NCBI GenBank assembly: GCA_034669965.1
Contig: JAXMOK010000001.1
Location: 496,001 to 560,000, forward strand
Reading direction: 5' to 3'
From: HXMU1420-13 sp034669965
GTDB taxonomy: Bacteria > Bacteroidota > Rhodothermia > Balneolales > Balneolaceae
DNA length: 64,000 nt
Both the position numbers and the translations under genes were made by a program. Under the pieces are notes generated by a model. The model saw nothing but the letters and a program-made list of their open reading frames with translations. It was not told where the DNA came from and made no database searches. Each line of letters starts with the position of its first letter. Positions within the stretch are counted from its first letter, which is position 1. Of this stretch, positions 33,968-41,775 are shown in pieces.

Positions 33968-35638
33968 CTAATATTTAGTCTCAGGCAATCTTAACGCGTT
34001 TATAAAGTCTAGTACACTGCTGTAGTAATATTTAAACTTTGATTGAAAAACTCTTGAATCGCCCGAAGCATACAATTCTTCAAGTAATTTAAAATTATCG
34101 GGTAGAACTCCATGGAGAAAATTATTTCTATAGGAGAATAGAGTATTAATCCCTTTAGATATTTCAAGATCTATTTCCTTGTTCAGATAATAGTAGAGAT
34201 TATAAAATTTTTGTTTTTCGCTTAGATGTTTATACGATTGTGTTTGTTTAAATCCTTTATCAGTGATGTTAAACTTAAAAGTTGGCTTACCATTTCTAAA
34301 CTTATATGTCCCCTTTTGGTGATGTTCTAGGTAATAATCAGTGATCTTTTCTAAAATATTATACAGATATACTAAGGACAGGCTAAATCGATCAACAATA
34401 GTTTTATTTTTGGCGGTATCAATTGCTAGCTCGCTGTAGAAATTGAGTTGTTCAATCAAAAAGTCGTATTCATCTTGATCTTTATTAATTCGTTTGAATC
34501 TTATGTTTTTTCTGAGGTTTTTAAGGCTACGAATAAATGGCTTTAGGAAACGAGCCTCTTTCGCGGCATCAGAAATACTGTCAACTAATTCGTCTATTTT
34601 ATCTATTGACCGACTATTTTTCTCGATAAAATAATCAGCGCCTGAGGTAATCGTAGCCTGGTAGGAGGAAGCTTTATTTGATGCAGTAGTTATTATAACC
34701 TGTGTACCTGGATTCATTGACTTTATAGTCTTTATGAGTTTATACCCCGTTATTTCTTCGATATTCGATTCGTGGGTATCATTTTCAGTTAGGCGCAGGT
34801 CCAACAGTATAATATCTGGATCTATTTTGGCGTAAATCTTTTTGAAATCTGATATTATGCTTTCAAAAGTTTTAAATTCGGAGGCGAGTGAGTTAAACGT
34901 TATACCTTTAGACTCAGAAAACAAGGTTTTATAAAGTGTATCCCAGCCTTTCTCAAATTCATCTTCAATCAATAATACTTTAGCTTTCGACGATATGTTT
35001 GGCAATTTAAAACTATCGTCAGAAGAAATAGATCGAGTCATTTCCTGCAATCTGTACTTGAAATATATGTTGTGATCAATCGTACTTGATGGTAATTCGA
35101 TTCCTAATGCTTTTGACCAAGTCTTTATTGCTAATTTATTCTCAAAAGAATGTCGAGTTCCATAATTCGCCGGTGGAGATATGTGAATTTTTTCTAAGTA
35201 ACTATTGAAATCCCTTAATCCAGGTAACGCTTTCTTTTCAAAATTTGTCAAAATAGTCTGAACTTTTAACAAGTCCTCAGATACATAATAAATACCAGGG
35301 GTAGATAATATGTGGTATAAATCAGCAATTTTTATCAGCTCTCCTATGCTTTCTTCCCCCACAAAAACAATTGGCAAATCACAGATTGATGGAAACTCCC
35401 TAGATAACCGGATGTGATGAGCAAGGCGAAGTCCCCAAAAAGAAAGGTATTCATGGTCGAGTGCATACTTAATAAATATTACATTTGGTTTAAGCGGGTT
35501 CAACTCATCTCGAATGAGTTCGGACATATAGATATCTACATCTTCATTTTTTGGAATCTTGAAATAAATATCGGAACGGGCGAACTGATCAAGTTCAAGA
35601 AGGGATGTATTGTCCGAATGTATTAAGCAGCTATTCAT
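33968..35638 (-). CDS. Tandem receiver protein with C-terminal HEPN-like ribonuclease domain
   Basis: The 556-residue protein has a degenerate receiver-like region (about 1-135) and a second, apparently competent receiver (about 218-350) with Glu225/Asp226/Glu227 (LLIEDEF), phosphoacceptor Asp280 (ILLDLRL), Thr317/Thr318 and Lys340. The C-terminal helical domain (about 370-556) ends with RNNFLH at 504-509, matching the R-N-x3-H (R-x4-6-H) catalytic motif of HEPN ribonucleases. Phosphorylation-controlled RNA cleavage is therefore plausible but inferred. It overlaps the upstream gene by 4 bp and is the fourth gene of the retron operon, where it is the best effector candidate. Confidence 0.75.
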   Translation of the reverse strand: MNSCLIHSDNTSLLELDQFARSDIYFKIPKNEDVDIYMSELIRDELNPLKPNVIFIKYALDHEYLSFWGLRLAHHIRLSREFPSICDLPIVFVGEESIGELIKIADLYHILSTPGIYYVSEDLLKVQTILTNFEKKALPGLRDFNSYLEKIHISPPANYGTRHSFENKLAIKTWSKALGIELPSSTIDHNIYFKYRLQEMTRSISSDDSFKLPNISSKAKVLLIEDEFEKGWDTLYKTLFSESKGITFNSLASEFKTFESIISDFKKIYAKIDPDIILLDLRLTENDTHESNIEEITGYKLIKTIKSMNPGTQVIITTASNKASSYQATITSGADYFIEKNSRSIDKIDELVDSISDAAKEARFLKPFIRSLKNLRKNIRFKRINKDQDEYDFLIEQLNFYSELAIDTAKNKTIVDRFSLSLVYLYNILEKITDYYLEHHQKGTYKFRNGKPTFKFNITDKGFKQTQSYKHLSEKQKFYNLYYYLNKEIDLEISKGINTLFSYRNNFLHGVLPDNFKLLEELYASGDSRVFQSKFKYYYSSVLDFINALRLPETKY

Positions 35639-36312
35639 AGTTGATAAATTTCACTTCTTATGGCAGCAGTTAACTTTGTAAGGGTATCCTGTAACGCATT
35701 ACTCGCATTTTGCTCAACGCCCTGCTTATACCAAACAAGGTTGATCTGAAATGTTTCTTCCATTTCGAACAGAATGTCAGGTATTTCTAAATTTGAATAT
35801 CTAGCCTCAAAATTATTTGCAGATCTATACCTTTGAAGATAGACTGCAATATTATTCCTCGCTTCCATTAATGCACTTAGTTTCCATTTCTTTCCATATT
35901 GTAAAATGGCAAGATTTGATTCATTCGTACTATGAAATTCTTTTAAATATAATTCTAGGTTCTTACTGTAAAAATCATTGACATGTATTCTCAATAATGG
36001 ATATGGATTTAATGAAACATGAGAAGCAGTATTTCCCCCTGTGAAGAGTATTAGTGTCTTTTGACTGGATTCGCAATAATTTTCAATGATTTTTAACTCA
36101 TCAAGACTCCAAGCCGATTGATGAACCATCAGGACATCCAAACCATTAAATAATTGGAGATCTTTCTCATTAACTTGCTGTTTTATGTTCAAGAAGTTGG
36201 CTTCATGAGTAGTATCTAGAATATCAAACTGGGATAGATCTAGGTTTCTCATTTTTAGAAAATGGTTCATTCGATCTAATCTATCTTCTATCAATAGGAC
36301 TTTGCTCATCAA
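35635..36312 (-). CDS. Inactive receiver-like protein of the retron operon
   Basis: The first 120 residues of this 225-residue protein look like a receiver fold: VLLIEDRLDRM at the N-terminus, then DVLMVHQSAW where the phosphoacceptor strand should be, and LILFTGGN. The phosphoacceptor aspartate position is occupied by His64 or a neighbour, so phosphorylation is unlikely. The C-terminal half (about 125-225) is helical and unassigned. It overlaps both neighbours by 4 bp. A pseudo-receiver could serve as an adaptor between the GHKL-like protein and the receiver-HEPN protein. Confidence 0.6.
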   Translation of the reverse strand: MMSKVLLIEDRLDRMNHFLKMRNLDLSQFDILDTTHEANFLNIKQQVNEKDLQLFNGLDVLMVHQSAWSLDELKIIENYCESSQKTLILFTGGNTASHVSLNPYPLLRIHVNDFYSKNLELYLKEFHSTNESNLAILQYGKKWKLSALMEARNNIAVYLQRYRSANNFEARYSNLEIPDILFEMEETFQINLVWYKQGVEQNASNALQDTLTKLTAAIRSEIYQL

Positions 36313-37544
36313 TTTGAAGGTTTATAAAAGGTTAGAACATGAGTGAAACCATTACAATCAGTAATGGGCTCCTTAAAATCTGTGGTTTCATCAGAAACTA
36401 AGTAATTCAAACGATAGGCCCCCTCTTTAAATCGTGTTTCAATAGTCCAATCACACAGGTTATGTAATTTATTTCTAATGTTTTCAAAATCACCACTCAA
36501 TATTGTCAGCTTATTTGTTGAGTTAACAGACATTTGATCGTTAAATGAACCATTGTGAATAATCATTAACTTATAGAAGTTATCACTCTCAGCAAGCTCA
36601 ACTTTAATATTTCCAACACCTTTTCTCAATCGCTCATTGATAGGCTTAAACATTATTCTGAACGCATATTCTAACCACTGCACATCAGTATAAAATGTGA
36701 CTGATTCTAGATCATTAATTAATTCATCACTAAGTCCAAGTTTAATAAAGGCGGGGCTCCTTGCAATTGGAGTTTTGTCTACATTATTATTTCGAAAAGC
36801 TTTTAAAAATAGTGTCGCTAAGGATGCAGGTCTTTCCCTTCTAACTTCAATCTGATATTTGAATCGAGTAATAACATGCTCAAAGGTGTTAAGCCTTATT
36901 CCTTTTCTAGGTTCTCGAAACTCTCTTGGGATTCTAAAATCTTGTGGATTTTTTGTTGGATTTTTCTTGCACCAATTCGCTAGCTCTGGACTAGACCACC
37001 CTATTTTAATGCGATCAGGCCCCCACCCTTTATTAGCTACTTTATCATATAGTATAAATGCAGAACACTTGTGAAATAAATTTTGGTTTAAAGCTTTTAA
37101 TTCTTTTGATAGCTTTAAGAATTCTTGTTTTAGATACTTCATGAATTCGTCATAGGATTCATAGTCTGCGCCCACAAACCACTCATGCACACTATGCTTC
37201 AAAGCACTTGACCTTTCATCACCACCTCTAGAGAACAGTGACAATAAATTCACCAGTTTTTGGGGTTCATGGACTACCTTATGTGGTAGTGAAGCTTTTT
37301 CATGAGTGGTTGTGTTTTTTTTAGACGATGTTTCTTTGTTGCCGCTATGCATATCTGAGGATCCTAATTTTGAAATTGCTTCTTTAATGGATTCAATTTC
37401 ATTTCGAAGCACAATCTCAGAGGTTTCAATAGCATGAATTTCATTGGTAGCTAAGCGTAATAAACGTTCATGTTCACTCTTTTCAAACCGGCCCGAATCC
37501 AGTAATGACAGAATGAACTCTGTTTTATTTGCAGGAGGTTTCAT
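36309..37544 (-). CDS. GHKL-ATPase-like protein of the retron operon (degenerate)
   Basis: In this 411-residue protein, residues 1-80 contain a coiled-coil stretch and a low-complexity Ser/Thr/Lys segment. Residues about 100-290 are not recognised. Residues about 295-411 look like a GHKL ATPase: LEYAFRIMFKPINERL where the N box would be, IIHNGSFND like a G1 box, and GDFENIRNKLHNLCDW before a beta strand, as in histidine-kinase ATP lids. The canonical N-box asparagine is missing and no H box was found, so it may bind but not hydrolyse ATP, or act only as a scaffold. It overlaps RT by 1 bp and the next gene by 4 bp. Confidence 0.5.
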   Translation of the reverse strand: MKPPANKTEFILSLLDSGRFEKSEHERLLRLATNEIHAIETSEIVLRNEIESIKEAISKLGSSDMHSGNKETSSKKNTTTHEKASLPHKVVHEPQKLVNLLSLFSRGGDERSSALKHSVHEWFVGADYESYDEFMKYLKQEFLKLSKELKALNQNLFHKCSAFILYDKVANKGWGPDRIKIGWSSPELANWCKKNPTKNPQDFRIPREFREPRKGIRLNTFEHVITRFKYQIEVRRERPASLATLFLKAFRNNNVDKTPIARSPAFIKLGLSDELINDLESVTFYTDVQWLEYAFRIMFKPINERLRKGVGNIKVELAESDNFYKLMIIHNGSFNDQMSVNSTNKLTILSGDFENIRNKLHNLCDWTIETRFKEGAYRLNYLVSDETTDFKEPITDCNGFTHVLTFYKPSN

Positions 37545-38806
37545 CAGACGCTACCTTCATTTAATATTTTACTTAGGATTCCCTTTTTCGGCATGTCTTG
37601 CATTGTCGGGTAACAGCTTGTATAATATTCCATAGCTCGTTCGATGCCGCTTTCTTCCCATAGTTCCAATATTATTTTAGGGTCAAAATTCACCGCATCA
37701 CCCATTAATACATCATACCTATATTTCAATTTTTTATAGGTTGAATTATTGGAACCTTTTATCATTTTTAGGTATTCCAATTTTCCTGCAATGACCCTCT
37801 GAATACTCGGGAGATTCTTCACATGTCCCTTATCACTCATGTAACTATTCCTGATCAGTTCTGTGGCTTTATCTTCCCCATAAGTCTCCCATAAATAAAT
37901 CCAATGACGTAATTGCTTAAGATATCTACGTGTTACATTCACCTTTGTATTCACAATTAATCCGGTCACTTCTTGTCGATATCCGCGCTTTTGAACCCTC
38001 GTTTTAGTGGGGTTCACATAGAAGTTTTCTTCTTCAACGATACCTTCGATTTTTTTGCGAAATAGACTGTTCTTCTGGTATAAATTATGCATCGAAGAAA
38101 AAGTAATATCGTCGGCGTACCGGGTATAGATAGCCCCATAAGCATCGGCTAACGAAGACAGTTTTTTGTCTAGTCTCTGAGCAATGATGTTGGTAATAAC
38201 AGGAGAAGTTGCTGCCCCTTGGGGAAGTACATCGCGCTGAACCTGATGCCATTCACCTTCAATGATTCGTTCCACGGTCATGGTCTCAAAACAAATGGCT
38301 GAAATGCGATTTGCAAGCTCCAAACGCCCGTGTTTTTCATTCAAGTTGAAGGGAGGGTATTGCAATCGTTTCCAAAATCGAGGCTTATCAATAGACGGGA
38401 AAAAGTCTTTCATGTCCATATTGAAGACATAGTTTTTGTTAGTATGGACTTTGGCATTATCCACAATGGACTTTCCAAACACAAACCCGGTTGCAGCGCG
38501 GTGTTCTTCAAATAGACACTGAAGTAGAAGGCTAATCGGTTTCTGTAGGGCTTTAAGTCCACTATTTGGAGCATGTATTGTACGACTACCCCCATTCTTT
38601 TTGGGGACCTCAAATGAAGCGTATCGATGCTTCGCAATTCTAGGATTAGAATAATAGGTAAATGATTTTAACCGGATAGGATGCGACTTACTTCCCCATA
38701 CCTTTGTATTTATAAAGTCTAATAACTCAACAAACTCCTGATTGGATTGTACGTGGTCAAACCGATTGGTGATCTCTTTGATATGTGGTTGTAGTAGTTG
38801 CATCAT
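37544..38806 (-). CDS. Retron reverse transcriptase
   Basis: The 420-residue RT contains the retron signature N117-A-x-x-H121 (NAKVH), LPQGAATSP (194-202), the catalytic YADD at 230-233 and the VTG motif at 280-282. Priming from an internal guanosine to make msDNA is the known activity of this class. The start (ATG 38806, or the adjacent ATG at 38803) lies 12 bp after the a2 repeat of the ncRNA, the standard retron layout. The C-terminal 120 residues go beyond the fingers-palm-thumb core. The gene is followed by three overlapping genes. Its assignment to a named retron type was not possible. Confidence 0.92.
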   Translation of the reverse strand: MMQLLQPHIKEITNRFDHVQSNQEFVELLDFINTKVWGSKSHPIRLKSFTYYSNPRIAKHRYASFEVPKKNGGSRTIHAPNSGLKALQKPISLLLQCLFEEHRAATGFVFGKSIVDNAKVHTNKNYVFNMDMKDFFPSIDKPRFWKRLQYPPFNLNEKHGRLELANRISAICFETMTVERIIEGEWHQVQRDVLPQGAATSPVITNIIAQRLDKKLSSLADAYGAIYTRYADDITFSSMHNLYQKNSLFRKKIEGIVEEENFYVNPTKTRVQKRGYRQEVTGLIVNTKVNVTRRYLKQLRHWIYLWETYGEDKATELIRNSYMSDKGHVKNLPSIQRVIAGKLEYLKMIKGSNNSTYKKLKYRYDVLMGDAVNFDPKIILELWEESGIERAMEYYTSCYPTMQDMPKKGILSKILNEGSV

Positions 38807-38818
38807 TATATCTTAACC

Positions 38819-39056
38819 TTTGAAAATACCTACTTACATTCTTTATGTATGGACTCAATGAGAGTAAACATAGATAACCCTATACTATCAAATAGATTAC
38901 TGTAACATCAACTTCACCGGCAAATGGATGACCAAGTGTAGAATAATCAACAGAATAAACCATTTAACGTTCATCCAGAGTCACGTTGCAACATGGCACT
39001 CAGGAAGACACGCCGAATGCAGCGTGCAGTTTCAATGTTTGGCAGGTATTTTCAAA
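38819..39056 (-). ncRNA. Retron ncRNA (msr-msd) with a1/a2 inverted repeats
   Basis: On the minus strand the 5' repeat a1 TTTGAAAATACCT (39056-39044) is perfectly complementary to the 3' repeat a2 AGGTATTTTCAAA (38831-38819). Adding G:T pairs extends the stem to about 19 bp. The 212 nt between hold small hairpins on the a1 side (CACGC/GCGTG near 39027-39011; a GTTGCAAC-centred hairpin near 39000-38977), as in an msr, and a less structured msd region towards a2. The layout, ending 12 bp before the RT start, is that of known retrons. The branching G and msDNA ends cannot be fixed by eye. Confidence 0.8.
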
Positions 39057-39100
39057 GATCGTGTTCCTTTTTTTGTTTCACCCTAGTATAGCACTATCTT

Positions 39101-39117
39101 ATGCAAACTAACTGCAT
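39101..39117. promoter_or_regulatory. Palindromic operator upstream of WYL regulator 2
   Basis: ATGCA (39101-39105) and TGCAT (39113-39117) are separated by 7 bp and end 8 bp before the WYL start codon. The TGCA-N7-TGCA core and distance equal those of the site at 27740-27764, which has longer arms. It also lies upstream of the retron ncRNA on the other strand. Confidence 0.6.
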
Positions 39118-39125
39118 AGAGAATT

Positions 39126-40139
39126 ATGGCAATCATTAAAAATGCAATGCTACGGTATCGGGTATTGGATCGTTGTTTTAGAAACACTGGTAGAAATTAC
39201 ACCCTTAATACCTTATTGGTTGAAGTAAATAAAGAACTTAGAGAGTATAATGGTCCTGAGTCAGAAATAAAACGTCGGCAATTAGAATATGATATTCAGT
39301 TTATGGAGAGTGATCAAGGATGGTCGGTTCCATTAATTAGGTCAAGGGATGGTAATAAAATGTACCTGAGGTATGACAACCCTACTTTTTCGATTTCCAA
39401 TGAACCGTTAAACCAGCAGGAAGTCCATATTATGGCCTCTGCCATGGAAGTACTTTCCAGATTTTCCGGTGCACCACAATTTGAGGAAATTCAAGAAATT
39501 CTTCCCATGCTGCGTGATCGGTTTGGACTTAAAAACTCCGACTCAAAAGAGGTAATTCAAGTAGAGTCCAACATTGATTTAAAAGGTTTGGAGCATTTGA
39601 ATACCATCTATGAAGCCATTCTTAAACATCAGGTACTTAATGTCACCTACCAAGACTTTATAAGTAAGGAACCCTATATCCTTACTTTTCACCCTTACTT
39701 CCTAAAGCAGTTCAATAATCGCTGGTTTGCCTTAGGGCGCCATTCCATAAACCAGGTTGATACCTGGAATCTGGCTCTGGATCGAATCGTAGAAATTGAA
39801 CTCACTTCAGAAGCCTATCACCCAACCGATATCGATTGGAATGAGTATTTTTATGATATAATTGGGGTTACTATCTATGAGGATAAACCACTGGAACGCA
39901 TTGTCCTTTCTTTTGATGAATCAACTGCGCCATATGTAGAAACGAAGCCTTTACATGCCACCCAAAAGCTGCTCGAAAAGGGCGAAGAACTCCTTATTGA
40001 AATTCACGTGCGCCCCAATCATGAGCTCAAAGCACTATTACTAAGCTTCGGAGCAGGTGTAACAGTTATTAAGCCAAAATGGTTAGCAAATGAGCTAAAC
40101 ACTATAGTGAAAAGTATGATGCAAAAATATAGCTTGTAA
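39126..40139 (+). CDS. WYL-domain transcriptional regulator 2
   Basis: This 337-residue paralogue of the protein at 27773 shares its opening (RYRVLDRCFRN, VNKELREYNGPESEIKRRQL) and domain order: winged HTH, WYL (HPYFLKQFNNRWFALG near residues 200-215) and WCX C-terminal extension. It is divergent from the retron operon and separated from it only by the ncRNA/operator region. It is therefore the expected regulator of the retron genes. The close similarity suggests the two regulators diverged by duplication within defence islands. It is the last gene before the right island end. Confidence 0.9.
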   Translation: MAIIKNAMLRYRVLDRCFRNTGRNYTLNTLLVEVNKELREYNGPESEIKRRQLEYDIQFMESDQGWSVPLIRSRDGNKMYLRYDNPTFSISNEPLNQQEVHIMASAMEVLSRFSGAPQFEEIQEILPMLRDRFGLKNSDSKEVIQVESNIDLKGLEHLNTIYEAILKHQVLNVTYQDFISKEPYILTFHPYFLKQFNNRWFALGRHSINQVDTWNLALDRIVEIELTSEAYHPTDIDWNEYFYDIIGVTIYEDKPLERIVLSFDESTAPYVETKPLHATQKLLEKGEELLIEIHVRPNHELKALLLSFGAGVTVIKPKWLANELNTIVKSMMQKYSL

Positions 40140-40260
40140 AACGCTATTTGTCTTTTGATTAAATAGATTTGTCAAATCTTAATATTCAAACTAATTCCCA
40201 AATTGTGCCAACCAATTAAAATTGTTTAAAGTGAAAACAATTCATCGAGTAACAATTAAA

Positions 40261-40280
40261 GTGGTACAATAGGTGGTACA
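40261..40280. promoter_or_regulatory. Candidate integrase arm-type sites, right end
   Basis: GTGGTACA at 40261-40268 and 40273-40280, 12 bp apart, repeats the left-end pair at 9195 and 9207. The pair lies 51 bp inside the attR core. Confidence 0.6.
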
Positions 40281-40330
40281 GTGTTATTAAATAATGCCCT
40301 TAATAGCACTTAATGCTAAAATATTAACAC

Positions 40331-40375
40331 ACTCATAATCGATTGGTCGGGGGTTCAAGTCCCTCTGGGCCCACA
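40331..40375 (+). repeat. attR core (tRNA-Ile2 fragment)
   Basis: These 45 bp are identical to 9024-9068 and comprise only the 3' part of the tRNA (anticodon stem to discriminator). They are an attachment-site copy, not a second tRNA gene. Confidence 0.92.
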
Positions 40376-40421
40376 GTGTTGAATATTCAATAAACAACAA
40401 GCAATATTCAATGAACATTTT

Positions 40422-40460
40422 AAACCCGCATTTATCACTTTAGATAGATGTGGGTTTTTT
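40422..40460 (+). terminator. Intrinsic terminator beyond attR
   Basis: A 15-bp stem (AAACCCGCATTTATC pairing with GATAGATGTGGGTTT, two G:T pairs) is followed by T residues. It lies 47 bp after the attR core and resembles in outline the terminator after the intact tRNA, so it may be the original tRNA terminator. Confidence 0.75.
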
Positions 40461-40488
40461 GTTTTAGGTATACTTTGTTCTGATTCTC

Positions 40489-40600
40489 CGCTGATCCTTA
40501 GCTTCACTCAGTATTACTATCATTCATTCAATCATTCCAGCTTCAAACAAATTAAAATAGACTCCCTCTCCAATCGTAGGAGAGCGAACATGGATAAGGT
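40489..40600 (+). repeat. Left flanking repeat of the ParDE-like locus
   Basis: This stretch (GCTGATC, then CACTCAGTATT, then CGTAGGAGAGCGAAC) recurs with divergence at 41252-41367 in the same orientation, on the other side of the toxin-antitoxin pair. Confidence 0.5.
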
Positions 40601-40684
40601 CTAACACAGTTACATAGTTTTACGAGTGTTCACTTTTGTGTTTATTCATTATACTGAGTTCGGCTACATTTAAAATTTAAAGCT

Positions 40685-40894
40685 ATGAAAGAGATAATTA
40701 TTAAGGTCCCGGATCAAAAAGTAGATTTCGTTCTTGAACTTATTGAGCAATTGGGATTGGAAAGTTCTACTGAGACTTCTGAGATTCCCGAAGAACACAA
40801 AGCAATTGTTAGAGAACGGATAAGACTATATAAAGAAAATCCAAAGCGGCTATTGGATTGGGAAGAAGTTAAGGACTCTTTCACACTTGATTAA
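40685..40894 (+). CDS. Antitoxin of a ParE/RelE-type module
   Basis: A 69-residue protein: a beta strand (EIIIKVPDQKVDFVLELIEQLG), then a charged helical tail with a terminal IRLYKENPKRLLDWEEVKDS. This is the usual form of small addiction-module antitoxins paired with RelE/ParE toxins. The stop codon overlaps the toxin ATG (TAATG), so the pair is translationally coupled, which normally guarantees antitoxin excess. It lies 309 bp outside the island's right end, so it belongs to the flanking chromosome or to a separate insertion. Confidence 0.75.
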   Translation: MKEIIIKVPDQKVDFVLELIEQLGLESSTETSEIPEEHKAIVRERIRLYKENPKRLLDWEEVKDSFTLD

Positions 40895-41193
40895 TGGCAT
40901 TTACAATCAAAATTGAACCCGAGGCAAAGTTTGACATTCAAGAGGGCATTGATTGGTATAATGAAAAAGAAGCAGGACTAGGGAGATCATTTCACAGTGC
41001 GGTAAAAGCTCATCTAAAGAAATTAACTGCCGATCCCGATTTTCAAGTACGTTACGATGATACACGCTGCTTACTATTGAAAAAGTTTCCTTATATGATT
41101 CATTTTACGATCGAAGAAAAAAACATGAGAGTAATCATCCATGCTGTTTTCAATACAGCAAGAGATCCCAAGATCTGGAAAGACCGAAAGTAG
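40894..41193 (+). CDS. RelE/ParE-family toxin
   Basis: The 99-residue protein shows the ParE fold: an N-terminal strand (FTIKIEPEAKFDIQEGIDWYNEKEAGLG), two helices, then a central strand (YMIHFTIEEKNMRVIIHAVFNTARDP) and a basic C-terminus. RelE members cut mRNA on ribosomes while ParE members poison gyrase; sequence alone does not separate them here. It is coupled to its antitoxin by a 1-bp overlap. Both genes lie between paired diverged repeats. Confidence 0.85.
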   Translation: MAFTIKIEPEAKFDIQEGIDWYNEKEAGLGRSFHSAVKAHLKKLTADPDFQVRYDDTRCLLLKKFPYMIHFTIEEKNMRVIIHAVFNTARDPKIWKDRK

Positions 41194-41251
41194 GTGAATT
41201 CAAATCTGTTTTCTGACCTAGTTTGTTAATTTTCCACTATATCATAGCACT

Positions 41252-41367
41252 GCTGATCTATCGCTTTCACTCGGTATTGTAGTTGGCATGCAATAGTTCT
41301 ATCTGGCTCGAATCTCAGTTAAAAAAGCCTCCCACTCCTATTGTAGGAGAGGGAAAAAGGGTGAGGT
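41252..41367 (+). repeat. Right flanking repeat of the ParDE-like locus
   Basis: This is the partner of 40489-40600. Shared words include GCTGATC, CACTCGGTATT and TGTAGGAGAG. The repeats are in the same orientation and diverged. Confidence 0.5.
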
Positions 41368-41452
41368 CAAGAAAAAAGGAACAAAGTTTCTAAGTGACAG
41401 AGTTACAAAGTGCTGTTGAGCTTATATCAACAGATATGATCGAATAATAACT

Positions 41453-41549
41453 CATTTAGGACTGTCTTTCCGCAGTGAAGGACCCTCACAATTCATTCTA
41501 ACCTACTACTAGTTTATGAAGGCTCATCACTTCGTTCTGAGTGACTTTA
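41453..41549 (+). repeat. Left flanking repeat of the HipBST locus
   Basis: This roughly 97-bp stretch, ending with ATCACTTCGTTCTGAGTGAC, recurs at 43357-43454 in the same orientation on the far side of hipBST. The surrounding gap 41194-41772 contains no gene. Confidence 0.6.
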
Positions 41550-41643
41550 TATAAAAGCTGCTTAATCCCAAAATCAGCCGAATCATTGATTCTATTTTGA
41601 TTGCGGCACTAAACTCCTATCATTCGTTTTAGAATAAAAATCC

Positions 41644-41775
41644 CATTATAATGTGATTTTTGTGGTTTTTGTTTTACAATTAGCAATTATCATATCATTT
41701 AGCACATTATAAAGTGATTTAAAGTATATTATTATCCAATATTAAATTTCATCCATAAATTATCACAGTATAATG
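41644..41775. promoter_or_regulatory. Three candidate HipB operators
   Basis: Near-palindromes of one type occur three times: CATTATAATG with flanking TG (41644-41655), CACATTATAAAGTG (41703-41716) and CACAGTATAATG overlapping the start codon (41764-41775). Multiple operators before an XRE antitoxin gene fit autoregulation. Confidence 0.55.

Larger units (their letters stand above)
9024..40375. mobile_element. 31.3-kb integrative genomic island in tRNA-Ile2 carrying defence genes
   Basis: The element is bounded by perfect 45-bp direct repeats (9024-9068 and 40331-40375) made of the tRNA 3' end. A tyrosine integrase reads away from the tRNA 189 bp inside the left end. Inside are an Xis-like HTH gene, two winged-helix replication-type genes, a type I restriction operon with signalling genes, a Fic protein, two WYL regulators, a retron with associated genes, a RecD-like helicase and a transporter pair. 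No relaxase, type IV secretion, terminase or capsid gene was recognised, so it is either a satellite or mobilised element or an immobilised island. The interior reads as more A/T-rich than the flanks; this was not computed. Confidence 0.9.

Noticed and set aside
40331..40375. A second tRNA at the right end
   Set aside because: Only the 3' 45 bp are present; the acceptor 5' strand and D arm are missing. It is the attR copy.
9024..40375. Conjugative element or prophage
   Set aside because: No relaxase, coupling protein, VirB4-like ATPase, terminase, portal or capsid protein was recognised among the genes.
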